A stretch of 64,000 bases of DNA from Nocardioides yefusunii (lineage in GTDB: Bacteria; Actinomycetota; Actinomycetes; Propionibacteriales; Nocardioidaceae). Under the pieces are notes generated by a model. It worked only from the letters and a program-made list of their open reading frames with translations. It had not been told where the DNA came from and ran no database searches. The translations under genes were made by a program, and so were the position numbers. This document shows positions 20,668-29,000 of this stretch, one piece after another; the first letter of the stretch is position 1, and every line of letters begins with the position of its first letter. The stretch spans positions 1,116,001-1,180,000 of the forward strand of contig NZ_CP034929.1 in the NCBI RefSeq assembly GCF_004014875.1. The letters run 5' to 3'.

Positions 20668-21120
20668 TCAGTGGTGGGCGTCGGCCGCGGGCTCGACCAG
20701 TTCGACCAGCACGCCGCCGGCGTCCTTGGGGTGGACGAAGTTGATGCGCGAGTTGGCGGTGCCGCGCTTCGGCTCGGGGTAGAGCAGGCGGACGCCGCGC
20801 TCGCGCAGGACGGCGCTGACGGCGTCGACGTCGGTGACGCGGTAGGCGAGCTGCTGCAGGCCGGGGCCGGAGCGGTCGAGGAACTTCGCGATCGTGGAGT
20901 TCTCGTTCAGGGGAGCGAGCAGCTGGATGCACGAGCCGGAGTCGCCGACGGCGACCATCGCCTCGCGCACGCCCTGCTCCTCGTTGGTCTCCTCGTGGGC
21001 GACCTCCATGCCGAAGACGTCCTTGTAGAACTTGATCGCGACGTCCAGGTCGGGCACGGCGATGCCGACGTGGTCGATGGCGGTGAAGAGGGGGGCGGGG
21101 ATCTCCAGGGGTGCAGTCAT
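20668..21120 (-). CDS. Methylmalonyl-/ethylmalonyl-CoA epimerase
   Basis: Epimerises the alpha-carbon of methylmalonyl- or ethylmalonyl-CoA so that the product of Ccr can enter the mutase. A 150-residue VOC-fold protein with metal ligands in the expected places: His in AIDHVGIAV, Gln in SCIQLLAPL and the C-terminal Glu in [22 protein letters not shown] is typical of the family. ATG at 21120 is the natural start; upstream in-frame codons lack homology. It diverges from the thiolase gene. Confidence 0.93.
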   Translation of the reverse strand: MTAPLEIPAPLFTAIDHVGIAVPDLDVAIKFYKDVFGMEVAHEETNEEQGVREAMVAVGDSGSCIQLLAPLNENSTIAKFLDRSGPGLQQLAYRVTDVDAVSAVLRERGVRLLYPEPKRGTANSRINFVHPKDAGGVLVELVEPAADAHH

Positions 21121-21244
21121 GGACACATGTTCACCCGCGTGCTCGCGAGAGCTGCGCACAGGTCCACATCAGGGACACTCGCAGGCCCCCCGAACGGGGG
21201 GACTAGGCTCACGTCAACCGAAGCACTCAGGAGGCACCTCGCTC

Positions 21245-22438
21245 ATGTCTGGCACCACTTCCGTCATCGTCGCTGGCGCGCGTACCCCGATCGGCCGCCT
21301 TCTCGGCGGACTCAAGGACCTCACCGCAGCAGACCTCGGTGGCATCGCCATCAAGGGCGCCCTGGAGAAGGCCGGCATCTCCGGCGACCAGGTCGAGTAC
21401 GTCCTCATGGGCCAGGTCATCCAGGCCGGCACTGGTCAGATCACCGCTCGTCAGGCCGCCGTCAAGGGCGGCATCCCGATGGGTGTTCCCGCGCTGACCA
21501 TCAACAAGGTCTGCCTCTCCGGCATCAACGCGATCGCCCTGGCCGACCAGATGATCCGTGCCGGTGAGCACGACGTCATCGTCGCCGGCGGCATGGAGTC
21601 CATGACCCAGGCCCCGCACCTGCTGCAGAAGTCCCGTGAGGGCTTCAAGTACGGCGACACCGGCCTCGTCGACTCGATGGCCTACGACGCCCTCTACGAC
21701 CAGTTCACCCAGCAGGCCATGGGCAACCTCACCGAGGCGTGCAACGCCGGTGGTGCCCAGCTGACCCGCGAGGAGCAGGACGCCTTCGCCGCGCAGTCGC
21801 ACCAGCGTGCTGCCAAGGCACAGGCCAACGGCGTCTTCGACAACGAGATCGTCCCGGTCACGATCAAGACCCGCAAGGGCGAGGTCGTCATCTCCGCGGA
21901 CGAGGGCGTCCGTGGTGAGACCACCGCCGAGTCTCTCGGCAAGCTCCGCCCCGCGTTCGCCAAGGACGGCACCATCACCGCCGCCTCGTCGTCGCAGATC
22001 TCCGACGGTGCCGCTGCCGTCGTCGTGATGAGCAAGGCCAAGGCCGAGGAGCTCGGCCTGGAGTGGCTCTGCGAGATCGGTGCCTCCGGCCAGGTCGCCG
22101 GCCCCGACTCCACCCTGCAGCTCCAGCCGGCCAACGCCATCAAGAAGGCGGCCGACAAGGAGGGCATCGCCGTCTCAGACATCGACCTGTTCGAGATGAA
22201 CGAGGCCTTCGCGGCCGTTGGTATCGAGTCGGCCCGTGCGCTCGGTGTCTCCGAGGACATCGTCAACGTCAACGGCGGCGCCATCGCGCTGGGCCACCCG
22301 GTGGGCATGTCCGGAGCCCGCGTGGTCCTGCACGTCGCGCTCGAACTGCAGCGTCGTGGCGGCGGCATCGGTGCCGCTGCCCTCTGCGGTGGTGGCGGTC
22401 AGGGCGACGCCCTGATCGTGCGGGTCCCGAAGGTCTGA
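21245..22438 (+). CDS. Acetyl-CoA acetyltransferase (thiolase)
   Basis: Condenses two acetyl-CoA to acetoacetyl-CoA, the entry to the ethylmalonyl-CoA pathway, or runs in reverse in beta-oxidation. The 397-residue protein has the complete thiolase triad: nucleophile C90 (NKVCLSG), H351 (GHPVGMSG) and C381 (CGGGGQGD). AGGAGG lies ten bases before ATG, and a TAGGCT -10-like box lies further upstream. meaB follows after eight bases, so the two form an operon, as in streptomycetes and mycobacterial relatives. Confidence 0.95.
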   Translation: MSGTTSVIVAGARTPIGRLLGGLKDLTAADLGGIAIKGALEKAGISGDQVEYVLMGQVIQAGTGQITARQAAVKGGIPMGVPALTINKVCLSGINAIALADQMIRAGEHDVIVAGGMESMTQAPHLLQKSREGFKYGDTGLVDSMAYDALYDQFTQQAMGNLTEACNAGGAQLTREEQDAFAAQSHQRAAKAQANGVFDNEIVPVTIKTRKGEVVISADEGVRGETTAESLGKLRPAFAKDGTITAASSSQISDGAAAVVVMSKAKAEELGLEWLCEIGASGQVAGPDSTLQLQPANAIKKAADKEGIAVSDIDLFEMNEAFAAVGIESARALGVSEDIVNVNGGAIALGHPVGMSGARVVLHVALELQRRGGGIGAAALCGGGGQGDALIVRVPKV

Positions 22439-22446
22439 GAGCACGC

Positions 22447-23424
22447 ATGAGCAACGCTCACGGGGGCCGGCGCCGCAAGGCGTCGGTCCCCGACCTCGTC
22501 TCCGGGGCGCTGGACGGGAACCCTGTCGCGCTGGCACGTCTGCTGTCCCTGGTGGAGAACGGCGCTCCCGGTCTGAGGGAAGCGATGTCGCTGTTGGCGC
22601 CGCATGCCGGTCGGGCCCACGTCGTGGGCATCACCGGTGCACCGGGCGTCGGCAAGTCCACCAGCACCAACGCGCTCGTCTCCGAGCTCCGTTCGCGTGG
22701 CAGGCGAGTGGCGGTCCTGGCCGTGGACCCGTCCTCGCCCTTCTCCGGAGGTGCGCTGCTGGGGGACCGGATCCGGATGGAGGATCACGCCACCGACGCG
22801 GGAGTCTTCCTTCGCTCGATGGCCTCGCGTGGCCACCTGGGTGGGCTGTCCTGGGCGGCGCCGCAGGCCCTGCGGGTCCTCGACGCAGCAGGCTTCGACG
22901 TCGTCCTGGTCGAGACGGTCGGCGTGGGCCAGAGTGAGGTCGAGATCGCTGGGCTCGCCGACACCTGCGTCGTCCTGCTTGCCCCCGGCCTGGGGGACGG
23001 CATCCAGGCGGCGAAGGCCGGGATCCTGGAGATAGGCGACCTCTACGTCGTCAACAAGGCTGACCGCGAGGGTGCGGACACGGTGCGCCGGGAACTGCGC
23101 AGCATGTTCAGCCTCAGCGGTTCGTCGCAGGAGGGCTGGCGCCGGCCGGTCCTCAAGGCGGTGGCACGCACGGGCCAGGGCGTGGCGGAGTGGGCCGATG
23201 CCCTGGAAGCGCATCTGGAACACTCCCGCGAGAGCGGGACGTTGGACGTTCGGCGTCGCCGTCGAGCTCGCCGTGAGGTCGAACAGATCGCGACCGAGAT
23301 GTTGCGTGCCCGATGGTCGCTCGCCGGTGGGGGAGAAGCCCTGGAGTCATTGGCGGTCGAGATCGTCGCAGGGCGGAGTGATCCCTGGAGCGCTGCGGAC
23401 CTGTTGGTCGGCCACTCGTCCTGA
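22447..23424 (+). CDS. meaB: MeaB-type GTPase chaperone of B12 mutases
   Basis: G-protein that loads adenosylcobalamin into, and protects, acyl-CoA mutases. The 325-residue protein has the P-loop GAPGVGKST (64-72), the Mg/GTP motif DPSSPFSGG, switch-like ETVGVGQSE and the NKAD specificity motif. The C-terminal helical arm used for dimerisation is present. Its partner is probably the Ecm encoded 10 kb upstream. Cotranscribed with the thiolase gene. Confidence 0.95.
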   Translation: MSNAHGGRRRKASVPDLVSGALDGNPVALARLLSLVENGAPGLREAMSLLAPHAGRAHVVGITGAPGVGKSTSTNALVSELRSRGRRVAVLAVDPSSPFSGGALLGDRIRMEDHATDAGVFLRSMASRGHLGGLSWAAPQALRVLDAAGFDVVLVETVGVGQSEVEIAGLADTCVVLLAPGLGDGIQAAKAGILEIGDLYVVNKADREGADTVRRELRSMFSLSGSSQEGWRRPVLKAVARTGQGVAEWADALEAHLEHSRESGTLDVRRRRRARREVEQIATEMLRARWSLAGGGEALESLAVEIVAGRSDPWSAADLLVGHSS

Positions 23425-23426
23425 CG

Positions 23427-23472
23427 AACAGCTGGGGGCCCGACGCTGTGATGCGTCGGGCCCCCAGCTGTT
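23427..23472. terminator. Strong bidirectional terminator
   Basis: Perfect 20-bp stem (23427-23446 with 23453-23472) and a 6-base loop between converging meaB and roadblock genes, with T bases on both outer sides. Confidence 0.8.
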
Positions 23473-24081
23473 TCATGCGGAGAGGATCTCCTTGGCGGTG
23501 CGCTGTGCGTGCACGATCGCGAGTCCCAGGACCGTCTCCTGCAGGGTGATGCGGAGCAGGAGTCCTGCCTCGGGACGGGGAGCATGGACCACCGCGACCA
23601 TGTCGCCGGTCACCAGCGTCACCGTGGCGACGTCCAGCGCGTCCGGCGGAAGCCCCAGCCCGTCGCACAGGCGGGAGGTGGAGACAGCCAGAGCTTCAGC
23701 CTCCTCGGCGCTCACGCCGACGTGGGCCACTGCAGCGCCGTCGTGGGTGGCCACCACCGCGGAGCGGAATCCGTCCAGTCGGGTGGCCAGTGCCTCGAGG
23801 ATCTCCCCGATGGCGGGCTGCAGGTCGAGGAGCGTCGCCGGAATCGGCGCTGCTCCCCGATGCCGTGGGTCCATGGCTGCCTGACGCCGACGTACCTCCA
23901 GTGCGGTCCCCTGGAGGCCCATCACCTTGGGGCGCGAACCGTCCGGCGTACGTGAGGGCAGAGGCGGCGCCGTTGACTGCCCCAGGAGGTCCACGGTCGA
24001 GGCTGGTGCTTCGTCCGTGAAGGCCTCGGTCTCTGGCATGCCCATGAGCCACCGCGTGATCCTGGATCCTTGTCGGCTCAT
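23473..24081 (-). CDS. Roadblock/LC7-like protein with disordered N-terminus
   Basis: A 202-residue protein: a basic start MSRQGSRITRWLMG, a Pro/Ser-rich linker to about residue 80, then a roadblock/LC7-like alpha-beta domain (ALATRLDGFRSAVVATHDG; VTLVTGDMVAVVHAPR). Roadblock proteins are small GTPase or kinase partners such as MglB. It is the second gene of a two-gene minus-strand unit with another roadblock protein, so the two may form a hetero-oligomer. No small GTPase is encoded in the window. Start ATG 24081 has GGAG nine bases upstream. Confidence 0.7.
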   Translation of the reverse strand: MSRQGSRITRWLMGMPETEAFTDEAPASTVDLLGQSTAPPLPSRTPDGSRPKVMGLQGTALEVRRRQAAMDPRHRGAAPIPATLLDLQPAIGEILEALATRLDGFRSAVVATHDGAAVAHVGVSAEEAEALAVSTSRLCDGLGLPPDALDVATVTLVTGDMVAVVHAPRPEAGLLLRITLQETVLGLAIVHAQRTAKEILSA

Positions 24082-24113
24082 CGCCACGTGCTCCGTGCTG
24101 CGGGTTCTACCGC

Positions 24114-24479
24114 TCAGCCCAGGGCGGTGGCGGCGGACTTCACCGCGTTGCGGAGCAGGGCCAGGTTGGTGGAGGAGCGATCCGCGGCGACGTAGATGAA
24201 GGCGCCGTCGCCCACGAGCTGGATCAGGTGGAGCTGGTCGCCCAGGGTGAGCAGCATGTCCTCGAGACCGGTGGTGATGTTGAGGACGCGCATCGTGTTG
24301 AGCTTCGCCTTGACGAGCTCGGAGTTGTAGGCAGAGGCGACGTCGAGGTCGAAGTCGGGACGGCTCGTACGCGAGGCCAGCGGCATTCCGCTGTCCAGGT
24401 CGACCAGCGAAGCGGCGATGAAACCCTGCACGGAGGTGGAGATCTGGGCGATGACTGCGTCGAACTGGTTCTCGGACAT
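24114..24479 (-). CDS. Roadblock/LC7 domain protein
   Basis: A 121-residue single-domain protein, MglB-like: N-terminal helix FDAVIAQISTSVQGF, strand AASLVDLDSGMPLAS, the long helix with AYNSELVKAK, then strands (LITLGDQ-type, LHLIQLVGDGAFIYVA) and a C-terminal helix. GGAGA lies six bases before ATG. It is the first gene of a pair with the larger roadblock protein 32 bases downstream. A role in cell polarity or signalling is inferred from the family. Confidence 0.8.
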   Translation of the reverse strand: MSENQFDAVIAQISTSVQGFIAASLVDLDSGMPLASRTSRPDFDLDVASAYNSELVKAKLNTMRVLNITTGLEDMLLTLGDQLHLIQLVGDGAFIYVAADRSSTNLALLRNAVKSAATALG

Positions 24480-24754
24480 GGCTGTCTCCTGACAGTGGTG
24501 GGGTGGGGCGGGGCACCGTGGCGTGCGGTGCGTCGGGATGGCCTCCGCGGCAGCAAGGGCACGGCCGCTGGGAGTGGTGTCCGTCAGGCTAGGGCGAGAG
24601 GTATCTCGTTCGCTGGAATATTCACGAAGTTGCGTGTGGAAACGTGAAGAAGCGCTGGATGCAGTCCACGTACCCGCCTTGGGGCTGTCGGTGAAGGGCG
24701 TGCCACTGGTAGGAAGGTCCAGACCTGTGGCCACACTTCGGACGGAGTCAGTAC

Positions 24755-24925
24755 GTGAAGATGAAGAAGTTGCTCCTCATCGTCTTCGTGGCCTTCCTGC
24801 TCTTCTGGCTGTTCCAGGACCCGTCCGGCATGGCCGCCGCGCTCGAGAGCCTGTTCACCAAGGCATGGGACCTCTGTGCGGGATTCTTCGACTCGGTGCT
24901 GTCCTTCGTACGCGAGTTGGGGTGA
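24755..24925 (+). CDS. Small single-span membrane protein (56 aa)
   Basis: The frame MKMKKLLLIVFVAFLLFW opens with positive charges and a strongly hydrophobic helix, then an amphipathic region ending FVRELG. GTG at 24755 has CGGAG about eight bases upstream; ATG at 24761 is an alternative. Seven bases separate it from the PH-domain gene, so they are likely cotranscribed. No family recognised. Confidence 0.6.
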   Translation: MKMKKLLLIVFVAFLLFWLFQDPSGMAAALESLFTKAWDLCAGFFDSVLSFVRELG

Positions 24926-24931
24926 GTCGAT

Positions 24932-25456
24932 GTGGGACTCGTCGCGAGGCTGGGCGACCCGGACGTCGGTCAGTACCTCTTGCGTGAAGAGGGTGAGGTC
25001 GTGGTGGACGAGGTGCGTCACCACTGGGTTGCCTACTCCCGCGCCAGCCTCGAGTTCGTCCTCGGACTGCTGGCTCTGACCCTGGTTCCCTTCGCAGAGG
25101 TCGACGTTGCGTGGCTGCCTCTGGTGATTGGCCTGGTGCTCTGGGGGCGAGCGGCCTGGCTGGGACTGGTGGAGCACATGGACCGCTTCGTCATCACGAA
25201 CATGCGCGTCTTCCGGGTGCACGGCGTCCTCAATCGCAAAGCAGCCACGATGCCGCTGGCCCGCATCCTCGACATCACCGTCATCAAGCCCCTCGCGGGC
25301 CGGATCTTCGGGTACGGACACTTCTGCTTCGAGTCCGCCGCTCAGGAACAAGGGCTGCGTGACATCCGGTTCGTCGGTCGCCCCAACGACCGCGACCAGT
25401 CCATCCAACGGGTCGTGCAACGAGCGGGCCTGCGCGGGCCCAAGATTCCCAACTGA
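24932..25456 (+). CDS. Bacterial PH-domain membrane protein
   Basis: A 174-residue protein with two adjacent transmembrane helices (about 36-52 and 56-75) followed by a bacterial PH (bPH2/YdbS-type) domain: RFVITNMRVFRVHGVLNRKAATMPL is the typical core, with conserved Asp-Ile-Thr and GYGHFCFESA strands. Such proteins are membrane-associated with unclear roles. GTG at 24932 is the likely start. It pairs with the upstream 56-residue membrane protein. Confidence 0.8.
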   Translation: MGLVARLGDPDVGQYLLREEGEVVVDEVRHHWVAYSRASLEFVLGLLALTLVPFAEVDVAWLPLVIGLVLWGRAAWLGLVEHMDRFVITNMRVFRVHGVLNRKAATMPLARILDITVIKPLAGRIFGYGHFCFESAAQEQGLRDIRFVGRPNDRDQSIQRVVQRAGLRGPKIPN

Positions 25457-25461
25457 CCCGG

Positions 25462-25483
25462 CGTTCCCGCTGGGCCGGGAACG
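25462..25483. terminator. Short bidirectional terminator-like hairpin
   Basis: An 8-bp perfect stem (25462-25469 with 25476-25483), 6-base loop, in the 29-bp gap between converging genes. Confidence 0.5.
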
Positions 25484-25485
25484 AC

Positions 25486-26217
25486 TCAGACGTGCTGGTC
25501 GGCGGTGAAGGTCTGGCCGCTCAGGGCGCGCGCCCCGCTGGAGGCGAGAAACAGGGTGATGGACGCCAGGTCGGCAGCGGTGGCTGAGGGGCGCAGGCGC
25601 GTGATCACCGCACCGCCGTTCTCCCTGTGCGCCCACGAGCTCTGGGCCGGCAGGTTGGGGCGAGACGCCGCCAGGACCGCGTTCACCCGGGCCCCGAGGC
25701 GTGACCAGGCGCGTCCGGTCTGGGCCGTCAGGGAGCGGAACTCGGCCTCGGCCTCAGCCGGGGGAAGGGTGAGGGTCAGCCAGTCCAGGCTCTGGCCCGT
25801 GTGCACCACTGCGCCGCCGCCGGCGTGGGCGGTGGAGCAGAGTCTGGCCCGGAGCTGCTGCGTGAGGCGCTGTGGCCCGACGAGGCCCAGACGCGCGGAG
25901 TGCATCAGGAACTCGCGCTCGTGTTCGTCGAAGGCACCCGGCAGCCGTGCGCCGGCCGCATTGACGAGGACGTCGACCTGGCCGATGCGTTCCACGAAGG
26001 AGTCGATGCCTTCGCTGCTCGCGAGTTGCAACTGGTGGTAGGAGAAGCGGTCCAGATCGGCGTCGTAGAGCGACGGGAGGATCTTGGTTCCCGTCACCGA
26101 CACCCTGGCGCCGCAGGCACGGAACGCCTCGGCGATCTCCAGGCCCGTTCCGCGCGCACCTCCGGTCACCACGACGTGGCGTCCACTGAAGTCAAAACCG
26201 ACGTCGATCACCGACAT
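25486..26217 (-). CDS. SDR-fold protein lacking the catalytic YxxxK
   Basis: A 243-residue Rossmann-fold protein with the SDR cofactor motif TGGARGTG (about 18-25) and the NAAG motif, but where the catalytic Tyr-x3-Lys should follow the Ser strand (HTGQSLDWLTLTLPP) there is only an acidic helix (EAEAEFRSL). It ends with an SDR-like FLASSGARALSGQTFTAD. It may bind NAD(P)H without normal dehydrogenase activity, or use another residue. Single gene, converging with the PH-domain gene. Confidence 0.75.
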   Translation of the reverse strand: MSVIDVGFDFSGRHVVVTGGARGTGLEIAEAFRACGARVSVTGTKILPSLYDADLDRFSYHQLQLASSEGIDSFVERIGQVDVLVNAAGARLPGAFDEHEREFLMHSARLGLVGPQRLTQQLRARLCSTAHAGGGAVVHTGQSLDWLTLTLPPAEAEAEFRSLTAQTGRAWSRLGARVNAVLAASRPNLPAQSSWAHRENGGAVITRLRPSATAADLASITLFLASSGARALSGQTFTADQHV

Positions 26218-26434
26218 CCCCTCCGCCCCTCATCGGGAGAACAGAGCCTCACCGACGTCTCCCTGTCCAGCCGGCGAGCGTCGGCCGGACGTGAGGTTTC
26301 TATCATTCGGGTCACGATTCGGGAAGGGGGTGGCAACGCCCTGTTCACCCTCCGGAACGCCGGGCGAAGCCGTCAGGGGACACGCCGCGGACTCAGCGTC
26401 GCGTGGCGAGGGGGCATCCGGAAGAATGTCGCCC

Positions 26435-27376
26435 ATGACCCAGCAGCCCTTCAGCCGTCCCGGTGCCGTCGACCTCTCTGCTCTTCGACGCCCCGCCGCG
26501 CCTGCCCGTCCGGCCGCAGGTGCCCCCGTCGACCCTGAGGCCGCCGTTGCCGGCAGCGCCTACTCGGTCGTCGTCGACGAGCAGAACTTCCAGACCCTGC
26601 TCGAATCCAGCATGAACGCTCCTGTGCTCCTCGTGTTCTTCTCGCGCACCCGGATGCCGGAGTCTGGCCAGCTGGCAGACGACCTCGAGACCCTGGCCGA
26701 CGAGTTCGAGGGGCGTTACCTCGTCGGGCTCGTCGACGTGGAGCAGGCGCCCACGATCGCCCAGGCCATGCAGATCCCGTCGGTGCCTCTCGTCGTGGCC
26801 GTCGTGGACGGGCGCCCCATGCCGCTCTTCCAGGAGATCGCGCCGATCGACCAGCTCCGCGAAGCGCTCACCCAGGTCGGTCAGCAGCTCACCGCGCAGG
26901 GCATCACCACGCGTCACCAGCCGCGCCACACCGGTGAGGTCGAGGGCGCGGAGGGGGAGACCTACGACCCCCGGTACGCCCCTGCCATGGAGGCGCTGGC
27001 TGCTGGTGACTCCGCCGGGGCAGTGGCCGAGTACCAGAAGCTCGTGACCGCCAACCCTGCCGACACCGAAGCAGCCGTCGGCCTGTCGCGGGCCAAGCTC
27101 ATCCACCGCACTCGCGGTGTCGACCTCCAGGCCGCCCGCGCCGCTGCTGCCGCTGGCCCCGACGACGTCGATGCCCAGCTCCTGGTCGCTGACCTCGACC
27201 TGCTCGGCGGTCACGTCGAGGACGCCTTTGCGCGCCTCACCGACCTGGTGCGACGCACCGCCGGGGACGAGCGGACCCGGGTGCGCAACCACCTCGTCGA
27301 ACTGTTCGCCGTCGTCGGTGGTGAAGACCCGCGCGTCCTGCGCGGACGTCAGAACCTGGCCTCCGCCCTCTTCTGA
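26435..27376 (+). CDS. Thioredoxin-fold/TPR protein without CxxC
   Basis: A 313-residue protein with a thioredoxin-like domain (about 40-150) followed by TPR-type helices (from about 175), the layout of the CnoX/YbbN co-chaperone group. Where thioredoxins carry WCxxC this protein reads FFSRTRMPES, so it cannot be redox-active; the cis-Pro segment IPSVPLVVAV is kept. It probably acts as a holdase or chaperonin partner. Mycobacteria have a thioredoxin/TPR gene beside fadA4, the same neighbourhood. Start ATG 26435 has GGAAGA; ATG 26426 is an alternative. Confidence 0.82.
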   Translation: MTQQPFSRPGAVDLSALRRPAAPARPAAGAPVDPEAAVAGSAYSVVVDEQNFQTLLESSMNAPVLLVFFSRTRMPESGQLADDLETLADEFEGRYLVGLVDVEQAPTIAQAMQIPSVPLVVAVVDGRPMPLFQEIAPIDQLREALTQVGQQLTAQGITTRHQPRHTGEVEGAEGETYDPRYAPAMEALAAGDSAGAVAEYQKLVTANPADTEAAVGLSRAKLIHRTRGVDLQAARAAAAAGPDDVDAQLLVADLDLLGGHVEDAFARLTDLVRRTAGDERTRVRNHLVELFAVVGGEDPRVLRGRQNLASALF

Positions 27377-27386
27377 TCCCGCGATG

Positions 27387-27426
27387 ACGACGAAGGGCCC
27401 TGCCGCACGGCAGGGCCCTTCGTCGT
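27387..27426. terminator. Bidirectional terminator
   Basis: Perfect 19-bp inverted repeat (27387-27405 with 27408-27426) between converging genes. Confidence 0.75.
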
Positions 27427-27479
27427 CCGTGGCTCGGGACGTCGGTGGGCCCGGGTGATGACGGGCCGGCGTCGCGGGA

Positions 27480-28274
27480 TCAGACCGGACTCTCTGGGGG
27501 CCTTCCGGACTCCCGGTAGGACGCACCGTCCTGGAGTGCGCGCAGGGACTGCTCGACACGCCGAGCGGTGAAGTCAGCGGACCGCTCGCGCACCTCGTCC
27601 AGGGTGCAGAAGTGCAGAGCCTTGATCTCGCGCGGGTCCAGGACCGCACGCCCCAGCAGCGAGGAGTCGTGGACCCCACCGTCGAAGACCATGCACAGGG
27701 CGTCGTCCCAGCCGCTCCACGCCGGTAGCCAGTCGGTGAGCAACAGCCCCCGGGCAGGGATGCGCAGGGAGAGCTCCTCGGAGATTTCGCGTGAGACCGC
27801 GGCGTGGGGGGACTCACCGACTTCCACCACACCTCCGGGAAGGTCGAGGTCGGGCTTGTAGGTGAGTTCGCACATCAGTACTCGGGAGGAGTCGTCGCGC
27901 ACCAACATCTGCGCGATCGCCCGCTTGCGGGGCAGGAAGGCGTTGAGCAGTTGTCGGAACCCGGCCGGTTCGGAGACGGGCGCGTCCGTGGCCAGACGTC
28001 CGTACAGGATGCGATCGTGGTGCACGCCGTCCTCGACAGCTCCGCCGCGCACCACTCCCTCACGCTGCAGACCGGACCAGGTGGCCAGCCGCTGCGAGGC
28101 CGAGTCCTCGGGGGCGATCCACGCCTCGACACGCCCGTGGTCCACCAAAGCGCGGGCGATGAGTTCCCGCACCAGTCGCGCGGTGTCGTTGAAGCTCTCC
28201 GTGGCCAGCGCAGCGGGCCACCACAGGAGTGCAACCCCTGGGCGACTGGTGGTCAGGCTCGGATCAAGGCTCAC
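27480..28274 (-). CDS. GNAT-fragment/Nudix hydrolase fusion
   Basis: A 264-residue protein in two parts. Residues 1-95 resemble the C-terminal half of a GNAT acetyltransferase (DSASQRLATWSGLQREGVVRGG is the motif A/B pattern). Residues about 118-255 form a Nudix domain with its box at 147-169 (GGVVEVGES, then REISEEL, carrying the metal-binding glutamates). The substrate is probably a nucleoside diphosphate derivative; the N-terminal part may be a dead GNAT used for binding. A TAGGGT box six bases before GTG implies a leaderless transcript. Confidence 0.75.
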   Translation of the reverse strand: MSLDPSLTTSRPGVALLWWPAALATESFNDTARLVRELIARALVDHGRVEAWIAPEDSASQRLATWSGLQREGVVRGGAVEDGVHHDRILYGRLATDAPVSEPAGFRQLLNAFLPRKRAIAQMLVRDDSSRVLMCELTYKPDLDLPGGVVEVGESPHAAVSREISEELSLRIPARGLLLTDWLPAWSGWDDALCMVFDGGVHDSSLLGRAVLDPREIKALHFCTLDEVRERSADFTARRVEQSLRALQDGASYRESGRPPESPV

Positions 28275-28320
28275 GCCCTCACCCTAGCGACGGTGTGTGC
28301 AGCGCCACCGGCGCCGGGCC

Positions 28321-28854
28321 TCAGCCGATGCCTGGAACCTGGGTGGCCGCGAGACGCGCCTCGAGTGAGGCGGTGCGAGCCAGGTGGCGCGCCTGGCGCT
28401 TGGCGTCCTTGGTCGCACGACGGGTTCGCCACGCGAGGCCGGGCTTGCCCTCGGTGTCCACCGCAGCCAGGACGAGACCGCCGAGGATGGAAGCGTTCTT
28501 GGCGGTCTGGTGGAGATCACCGCGACGCTGGGTCGGATCGGTGGCCCTCCAGAACGGGTGCGAGACCACGGTGCTCGGCACCAGCGTGGCCGCGAGCACG
28601 ATCGACGACGTCCGGGGGAGACGTCCAGTGGCGAGCGTCGCCGCCGCGACGAGCTGTACCCCGGCCGTGGCCCGGGCGATCACCAGTGGATCCTGGGGGA
28701 TCGGGATGCCCCGGCTGCGCAGCGCGGGCACGACCCGGTCGGTGAGGTTGCGGGCGCGTACGGCGGCGGTGGCGGGATCGCGCAGGACCTGAGCGCCGCC
28801 GACGGCGAAGACGCTGGCGAGAAGAGGGCGGGCAAGACGTCGAGTGATGGCCAT
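28321..28854 (-). CDS. DoxX-family membrane protein
   Basis: A 177-residue protein with several hydrophobic segments and the DoxX pattern of actinobacteria: RPLLASVFAVGG near the start, a helix ARATAGVQLVAAATLA, then VSHPFWRATDPTQRRGDLHQTAKNAS in two blocks, and a lysine/arginine-rich cytosolic tail. DoxX proteins are small four-helix membrane proteins linked to quinone or redox stress functions; the exact role is unknown. It lies behind the Nudix gene in reading direction order but on its own start. Confidence 0.8.
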   Translation of the reverse strand: MAITRRLARPLLASVFAVGGAQVLRDPATAAVRARNLTDRVVPALRSRGIPIPQDPLVIARATAGVQLVAAATLATGRLPRTSSIVLAATLVPSTVVSHPFWRATDPTQRRGDLHQTAKNASILGGLVLAAVDTEGKPGLAWRTRRATKDAKRQARHLARTASLEARLAATQVPGIG

Positions 28855-29000
28855 ACCCCTTGCCTACACCCTTCTGGGTGGGATGTGCACCCATCACACG
28901 GGTCGGGGGAGTGCGAACTTCGCGGGAGAGGGTGTCGTTAGGCTCGCCCCGTCCGCCGGCCGAGGCCGGTCAACGTGCACGGAAGCAGGAGTGATGTCAC

